The position numbers and the translations under genes are program-made. From assembly GCA_964602985.1 (NCBI GenBank), contig CAZRTJ010000016.1, positions 1 to 64,000 on the forward strand: 64,000 nucleotides of DNA, given 5' to 3'. The notes under the pieces were generated by a model. It was not told where the DNA came from and ran no database searches. It was given only the letters and a program-made list of their open reading frames with translations. The number at the start of each line of letters is the position of its first letter. Position 1 is the first letter of the stretch. The stretch comes from CAYZJB01 sp964602985 (lineage in GTDB: Bacteria > CLD3 > SB21). Positions 59,480-64,000 of the stretch are shown here, one piece after another.

Positions 59480-60640
59480 TCAATGTGGGGCAGAGTCAGA
59501 AAGACCGCGTCGGGCCGAGAACCAAGTCAAGGTGAGTGTCCCCGTCGCGATGACAAACGGTAACACAGGCAGGGAGGGCACGAAGAAGACGCCTCCGGTC
59601 ATCATGCCTCCCATTCTTGCCAGCGTCGCAGAGGACTGCAGGTACCCCATGACCGTCCCCTGGTCCTGCTCGGCGGTCCCATTACTTACGACCGCCGTCA
59701 ACGACGGCGACATCAAACCACTTCCCACGGCGATCAGGACACACGCCACCACCACTCCGGCCACGTGACCCAAAAAGACAAGACAAAGGAAACCTCCCGA
59801 CATGGCGACAATGCCCCAAAGAATCAACTTCTTTTCCCTCCAACGTCGTGTCAAATATCCTGTGAGTCCGCCCTGTAGGACCACACCGACAATTCCCATC
59901 AAACCAAAGAAATAGCCGGTCTCACGCGTGTGATAGTCAAATTCTTTTTCCAGATACAAGGCAAACGTCACCCACAAAATCGAAAAACAAAAATTGAACA
60001 GAAAATACACCTGAAACGCCACCCCAATCGGATCTTTCCACGAGAGACGTCGTACGAATACCCACAAGCCCGGCGGGTCCTGCCGGTCTCGTTCTTCGGG
60101 ACTTCGTGTTTCCTTCAGCCACACCAGTGCGGCCAGTCCGGATACGATCGACAATCCCGAAGCCGTCAGCAGAGGCAAGGCATACCCGTCTTTGCCCAAC
60201 ACACCGCCCACAACCGGTCCGATGATGAAGCCAAGACCGAAGGCCGCCCCAAATACTCCCATGCCTTTGGCCCGATCCTTTGCGGACGTCACATCCGCAA
60301 CAATTGCCTGCAGAGTTGAAAATTTTCCCGCAAAAACGCCACCCACAATCCTCGCGCCAAGAATCATCCCGATGGTGGTGGAAAAAGCAAATGCTGCATA
60401 CGCCGCCGCACCGGCAAACAGGCAGACGATCAGGATGGGACGTCGTCCCCAGCGATCCGATGCCCGACCCCACATGGGCGAAGCCAGAAATTGCATCGCC
60501 AGATAGGATGACGTCAGGAGGCCAATTTCCACCGGGGAGGCTCCAAGATCCTTTGCAAAGAAAGGAAGGATGGGAATAACAAGTCCAAAGCCGATCATGT
60601 CGATCAGCGTTGTCGCAAACACGATTCCGAGGACTTTCAT
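59480..60640 (-). CDS. MFS transporter, TetA/multidrug-efflux-like
   Basis: A 386-residue inner-membrane transporter with 12 predicted helices. The TetA-like start LIDMIGFGLVIPILPFFAKD, motif A GRASDRWGRRPILI and motif C-like GLGFIIGPVVGGVLG point to a drug:H+ antiporter. The substrate cannot be predicted. ATGA overlap with the LOG-family gene. The 51 bases to the mutase gene have no clear terminator. Confidence 0.9.
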   Translation of the reverse strand: MKVLGIVFATTLIDMIGFGLVIPILPFFAKDLGASPVEIGLLTSSYLAMQFLASPMWGRASDRWGRRPILIVCLFAGAAAYAAFAFSTTIGMILGARIVGGVFAGKFSTLQAIVADVTSAKDRAKGMGVFGAAFGLGFIIGPVVGGVLGKDGYALPLLTASGLSIVSGLAALVWLKETRSPEERDRQDPPGLWVFVRRLSWKDPIGVAFQVYFLFNFCFSILWVTFALYLEKEFDYHTRETGYFFGLMGIVGVVLQGGLTGYLTRRWREKKLILWGIVAMSGGFLCLVFLGHVAGVVVACVLIAVGSGLMSPSLTAVVSNGTAEQDQGTVMGYLQSSATLARMGGMMTGGVFFVPSLPVLPFVIATGTLTLTWFSARRGLSDSAPH

Positions 60641-61344
60641 CGCAGCGGAGATCGCTTGTAAAATTTCAAAATGTGATTGACGGCGTCCTTTGGACGATCC
60701 GTGACGTAGAACAATCTCAGATCTTTGTCAGAAATATTCCTTTCTCCCAGCACACGGTCCCGCATCCATTGGACGTACCCTGCCCAGTACTTCCGTCCCA
60801 CGAGAACAATCGGAAACCGGCGGATCTTTCTAGTCTGGATCAACGTCAGGGCCTCCATTAATTCATCCAGCGTGCCAAATCCGCCGGGAAGCACAATGAA
60901 GCCCTTTGCGTATTTCACGAACATGACTTTGCGAACGAAGAAATAATTGAACCACAGTTCATGGGTCAAATACTGGTTCGCCTCGGTTTCCATGGGGATT
61001 TCGATGGACAGCCCGACGGATTTTCCACGAGCCTTCATGGCGCCCCGGTTACTGGCCTCCATAATACCCGGCCCTCCGCCCGTGATGACCGCGAAGCCGG
61101 CCTTGACCAGCAGGCGGCCGATCTCTTCCGCCAGTTTGTAATTCGTAGAACCTGGGCGAATGCGAGCCGACCCGAAGATGCTGACCGCATCGCCGATCTT
61201 TTCCATTTGTTCCGTACCATCGATAAACTCAGACAGAATACGCAGCATACGCCACGGTTCTTCTTTGCGATACGATTTGTCGATGGACTGCGCGAGATCG
61301 TCAAGCGCGCGGGGGCTGTGGCTCGGGCGAGTTCGTTTTCGCAA
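60637..61344 (-). CDS. LOG-family (TIGR00730) Rossmann-fold protein
   Basis: A 235-residue protein of the LOG/lysine-decarboxylase-like family. The nucleotide-binding VSIFGSARIRPGS and GGGPGIMEASNRGA, and the signature PGGFGTLDEL, are complete. Studied members are phosphoribohydrolases that release adenine or cytokinin-like bases from nucleoside monophosphates. The start is uncertain: TTG at 61344 overlaps the response-regulator gene by 44 bases; ATG at 61248 would remove the charged N-terminal extension. Confidence 0.88.
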   Translation of the reverse strand: MRKRTRPSHSPRALDDLAQSIDKSYRKEEPWRMLRILSEFIDGTEQMEKIGDAVSIFGSARIRPGSTNYKLAEEIGRLLVKAGFAVITGGGPGIMEASNRGAMKARGKSVGLSIEIPMETEANQYLTHELWFNYFFVRKVMFVKYAKGFIVLPGGFGTLDELMEALTLIQTRKIRRFPIVLVGRKYWAGYVQWMRDRVLGERNISDKDLRLFYVTDRPKDAVNHILKFYKRSPLR

Positions 61345-62389
61345 GGTTGATAGAATCCCAGATCAATTTGTATTGCATGTGTTTTTCTGAAAACCGTTCG
61401 ACTTCATTGTCGGCCATCATTTGGATGAAGGCGTTCATCAGCTGGGCGTCCCACAGACCCATCGCTGTCTCTTCCTGCATGATTTCGAATGCTTCGGCTT
61501 CGGACAGAGCTTTCCGGTAGGGGCGGTCGGTGGTCAGCGCGTCGTACAAATCCACAGTCATGATGATCCGTGCCGTCACCGGAATCTGCTCTCCGCCCAG
61601 TCCGTCCGGATATCCCGATCCGTCCCAGCGCTCCTGATGGCTTCGGATGATCGGCAGTACTTGCGACAGACTTTTGAGAGGCCTGCAAATGCGCTCACCG
61701 AGCACGGTGTGCTGCTTCATGATCTCGAATTCCTCGGGGGTCAATTTTCCATTCTTGTGCAGGATTGCATCTGCGATGGCGATCTTCCCAATGTCATGGA
61801 GAATTCCGCCGCGCCGGACGGCGGTACACAATTCCTCCCCCAACCCAACCTTTCGGGCCAGCCGTTCACCGTAGTAGGACAGTCGCAGGCAATGTCCTTC
61901 GGTATACGCGTCCTTGGCTTCAACGGCCAACGCCAAACTGAAGATCACCGTCTCCGCATTTTCCAGCTCGTCTGTAAACATTTTCACCCGGACCAGCGAC
62001 TTCACCCGCGTAAGGAGTTCCAGACGATTGAAGGGCTTCGTAATGAAATCATCCACACCCAGTTCAATTCCCCGGATTTTATCGTTGATGTCCGACAGAC
62101 CGGTGAGCATGATGACGGGGATCAGGCGCGTTGCGGACTCCGACTTGATTTTTCCGACCACTTCAAATCCGCTCATCTTGGGCATCAGCGCGTCCAGAAT
62201 AATCAAATCCGGCAATTCACGCTGGATTCTTTCCATGGCCTGATTGCCGTCCTCGGCGGTCGTCACCCGATATCCCGCATCCTCCAGGAACTCCGTCAGA
62301 AGCATCACCATGTCCTCACTGTCATCCACGACGAGGACGCGCGCAGACATTCCTTTTAGGGATACCGAGTCTTCCGCTGTGAGAGCCAT
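61301..62389 (-). CDS. RpfG-like response regulator with HD-GYP domain
   Basis: A 362-residue protein. Residues 15-130 are a receiver (VLVVDDSEDM; acceptor Asp in LIILDALMP; LTG and KPF conserved). Residues ~170-330 are an HD-GYP phosphodiesterase for cyclic di-GMP, with GGILHDIGKIAI and HQERWDGSGYPDGL. The cognate kinase is not adjacent. It may connect the chemosensory kinases to c-di-GMP, but no link is shown. Two bases separate it from queF upstream. Confidence 0.94.
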   Translation of the reverse strand: MALTAEDSVSLKGMSARVLVVDDSEDMVMLLTEFLEDAGYRVTTAEDGNQAMERIQRELPDLIILDALMPKMSGFEVVGKIKSESATRLIPVIMLTGLSDINDKIRGIELGVDDFITKPFNRLELLTRVKSLVRVKMFTDELENAETVIFSLALAVEAKDAYTEGHCLRLSYYGERLARKVGLGEELCTAVRRGGILHDIGKIAIADAILHKNGKLTPEEFEIMKQHTVLGERICRPLKSLSQVLPIIRSHQERWDGSGYPDGLGGEQIPVTARIIMTVDLYDALTTDRPYRKALSEAEAFEIMQEETAMGLWDAQLMNAFIQMMADNEVERFSEKHMQYKLIWDSINLAKTNSPEPQPPRA

Positions 62390-62391
62390 GA

Positions 62392-62814
62392 TTACTTCGC
62401 TTTGTACGACGCTTCTGCGACGGTGTGAATTCCGCCCCGGATATTATAGTCGGTTCGAACACGCATCTCTATGGGCCGAACTGATCTTGCGAGGTCGGCA
62501 AGGATTCGTTGCGTCGCGTGTTCTTGGAAAATACCTACATTTCGATAGCTATACAAATAGTATTTGAACGACCGCAATTCGAGAATCGCGCGCCGCGGGA
62601 CGTATGTGATCGTGATCTTCGCAAAATCAGGCAACCCGGACCACGGACAGACGGCGGTAAATTCATCCGTCTCGATGACAATCTCCGTCCGTTTGCCGGG
62701 GAATTCGTATGCAAACGTTTCGAGACGATCTGGCTGTATGGCCTCGTATCCATCGAACAGAAACTGCACATCTGGTTTCTTTGCAAAATCTCGAGCGGAT
62801 TTATTTTTGAGCAT
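62392..62814 (-). CDS. queF: QueF, NADPH-dependent preQ0 reductase
   Basis: A 140-residue unimodular enzyme that reduces preQ0 to preQ1 for tRNA queuosine. The catalytic Cys is in DEFTAVCPWSGLPDFAKI; LELRSFKYYLYSYRNVGIFQ and the EHATQRI segment are conserved. The start at 62814 has GGAG four bases upstream, while a longer reading from 62835 would cross the gene before it. It is separated from queEDC by 6 kb and transcribed in the opposite direction. Its presence supports tRNA modification over DNA modification. Confidence 0.95.
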   Translation of the reverse strand: MLKNKSARDFAKKPDVQFLFDGYEAIQPDRLETFAYEFPGKRTEIVIETDEFTAVCPWSGLPDFAKITITYVPRRAILELRSFKYYLYSYRNVGIFQEHATQRILADLARSVRPIEMRVRTDYNIRGGIHTVAEASYKAK

Positions 62815-63211
62815 GGGTCTCCAGGGTCTGTTCAATCTCCATCAGCAATTCATGAAGTCTCTCGTGATTGACGCCGGGACGCCCGTCCAGACTGTGTCCG
62901 ATCGCCGCTGCCCGTTCGAGAACGTTTCTTCCCTCTTCCCCGGCGTCGTACTGCAACAGCCCGATCGCGCGAAGCACCTCCATCGTGAGCAACATCCGGT
63001 CTGAATCCTCCCCGCGTGTGATGCGCTCTGCCATCTGGTCGGTCGTCAGCAATTCGATCAATTCCCAATCCGCACCAAGAATCGCCCTGCCATGCTGGCG
63101 CAAGAGTCGAGAGGCCTCGTCGAATCGCATCTCCGCCTTGAGTCCGCTCACACGCGCCAGAACCCGCGCGAATTCCTCCAACTGGATCATGAGCCAATCG
63201 CGATGGATCAT
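62801..63211 (-). CDS. Uncharacterised 136-residue helical protein
   Basis: Soluble, all-helical and acidic (EFARVLARVSGLKAEMRFDE; LLTMEVLRAIGLLQYDAGEE). I cannot assign a family. The start at 63211 overlaps the HAD gene stop as ATGA, and the end overlaps queF by 14 bases. The tight coupling supports a real gene. Confidence 0.7.
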   Translation of the reverse strand: MIHRDWLMIQLEEFARVLARVSGLKAEMRFDEASRLLRQHGRAILGADWELIELLTTDQMAERITRGEDSDRMLLTMEVLRAIGLLQYDAGEEGRNVLERAAAIGHSLDGRPGVNHERLHELLMEIEQTLETHAQK

Positions 63212-63903
63212 GCGGCGATAGCCTCCACCACTGTCTGGAGGTCCGCAAGACTCATAAAACAATGATCCGGCGAGTAGGACTCCAGTTCGTCTCGCGAGTG
63301 CCAGCCTGTGGCGACTCCGATTGTCTTCACATTCAGACTGCTTCCGCAGGTCATGTCGTACGGACTGTCGCCGATGATCACAATGTCTTTTGCTTCAAAG
63401 ATCCGACCGATCTCTTCTTCGGCTCGACGCACGGCCACGGCCGGCAGATCATGGCGGTTCATGGAGTCGCTGCCGAACGCCCCCAGCCACGGCGGATCAA
63501 AGAACCGCAGCAATCCGGACCGATCCATTTTGATTCTCGCCCCTCGGGCCACGTTGCCCGTCAGGAGGCCCACGCAGAATTCGTCCCGCCTCGCACACAG
63601 CTCTGACAGAACGTCCTCGACTCCCGGCAGGATGATCATATCCTCTGGTCGCAACCGTGCATCCAGCCGTTCGAGATAGCGAGCGAGGGCGCTATCCAGG
63701 CCCGCGCGCAGGTCGGCTTCCGGGACACAGGATTCCAGCGACTCCCAGACAATCTGGGGATCGGTTTTGCCGGAGAATGGCAATTCGCCCAGTTTGCACT
63801 TTGTGCCGAAGGTCTCCTCGATCGCTTCGGTAATCGACTCTCTCGGCGTCTTGCCGGAGCGAATCAAGGTGCCATCAATGTCAAACAGTACCAGTTTTTT
63901 CAT
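63208..63903 (-). CDS. HAD-family phosphatase (phosphoglycolate-phosphatase-like)
   Basis: A 231-residue hydrolase. HAD motif I is LVLFDIDGTLIRSG, motif II is VGLLTGNVARGA, and motif IV is VIIGDSPYDMTCG. The helical cap domain between motifs I and II fits the PGP/beta-phosphoglucomutase subgroup. The start at 63903 has GGAAG upstream. It is the first gene of the minus-strand operon that continues through queF to the mutase. The remaining ~100 bases to the window edge show no feature I can support. Confidence 0.9.
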   Translation of the reverse strand: MKKLVLFDIDGTLIRSGKTPRESITEAIEETFGTKCKLGELPFSGKTDPQIVWESLESCVPEADLRAGLDSALARYLERLDARLRPEDMIILPGVEDVLSELCARRDEFCVGLLTGNVARGARIKMDRSGLLRFFDPPWLGAFGSDSMNRHDLPAVAVRRAEEEIGRIFEAKDIVIIGDSPYDMTCGSSLNVKTIGVATGWHSRDELESYSPDHCFMSLADLQTVVEAIAA

Positions 63904-64000
63904 CTTCCGATCGTATGAACGTGTCCAAATTAAACTGCGAAATACTCTTCCGTAGATCTTCTGAGAGCACATTTAAATCGCCCGATAACGAAGACGCCTG

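Noticed and set aside
1..64000. CRISPR arrays, insertion sequences, prophage or toxin-antitoxin modules
   Set aside because: No regularly spaced repeats, transposase, integrase or recognisable toxin genes were seen.

Overview
The window is a densely packed, moderately GC-rich bacterial chromosome segment. It has one tRNA, about 60 protein genes, very short intergenic gaps and many 4-bp ATGA stop/start overlaps. I see no transposase, phage gene, CRISPR array or rRNA. Several traits fit an uncultured member of the FCB superphylum (Bacteroidetes, Calditrichaeota or KSB1-like): beta-barrel proteins ending in Phe, a secreted protein with a C-terminal FlgD-like fold, a bacterial geranylgeranylglyceryl-phosphate synthase homologue, and a BtuB/YncE B12 uptake locus. 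This placement is inference; no marker gene fixes the phylum.

Layout. Positions 1-1142 hold tRNA-Tyr with a terminator and an orphan sugar-type ABC permease. Positions 1126-16246 (minus strand) hold a continuous run of 14 genes read from a promoter near 16290: maf, a rodZ-like gene, a methyl-accepting receptor, a GGGPS homologue, a DUF2064 gene, cheW, cheR-TPR, a Cys-rich CheW, a second receptor, cheA-REC, cheB, a REC-GAF-pseudokinase, a helical repeat protein and DUF2752. No flagellar genes or stand-alone CheY are present, so this looks like an alternative-function chemosensory system. Next come pccB, diverging from glnE, a LexA/UmuD-type peptidase without a DNA-binding domain, nadE, an ECF sigma/ZAS anti-sigma pair, a porin, an NHL-repeat protein, a degenerate SMC-like ATPase, der, a secreted metalloprotease, pyk, and a STAS plus sigma-54 activator pair.

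Positions 36146-38858 hold a predicted electron-transfer operon (di-haem cytochrome c, outer-membrane barrel, cupredoxin). This is followed by feoAB behind a Fur-like box. A B12 block spans 41307-46139: a Bfd-like ferredoxin, a PduO-type adenosyltransferase, a YncE-like lipoprotein, a membrane protein, and btuB behind a cobalamin riboswitch with a terminator. B12 use is explained by the methylmalonyl-CoA mutase large subunit at 57845-59428 and by the acyl-CoA carboxylase at 16350-17900. A small AT-richer block (46272-47811) looks acquired. Positions 48512-52277 form an operon of threonine aldolase, a Cys-rich DeoC, class I FBPase and two membrane proteins. Queuosine precursor genes queE, queD and queC run directly into an unusual zinc-ribbon/subtilase/CBM48 protein, while queF lies in a separate minus-strand operon (63903 to 57845).

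A recurrent promoter form (TTGNNN, 17 bp, TATATT) is visible before several operons. Before queE, ltaE, the STAS gene and possibly the permease, the start codon lies only 6-8 bases after the -10 box, which predicts leaderless mRNAs. The strongest oddities are the His-to-Asn pseudokinase, the zinc-ribbon/subtilase/CBM48 protein, the nine-cysteine extension on DeoC, and the UmuD-sized peptidase.
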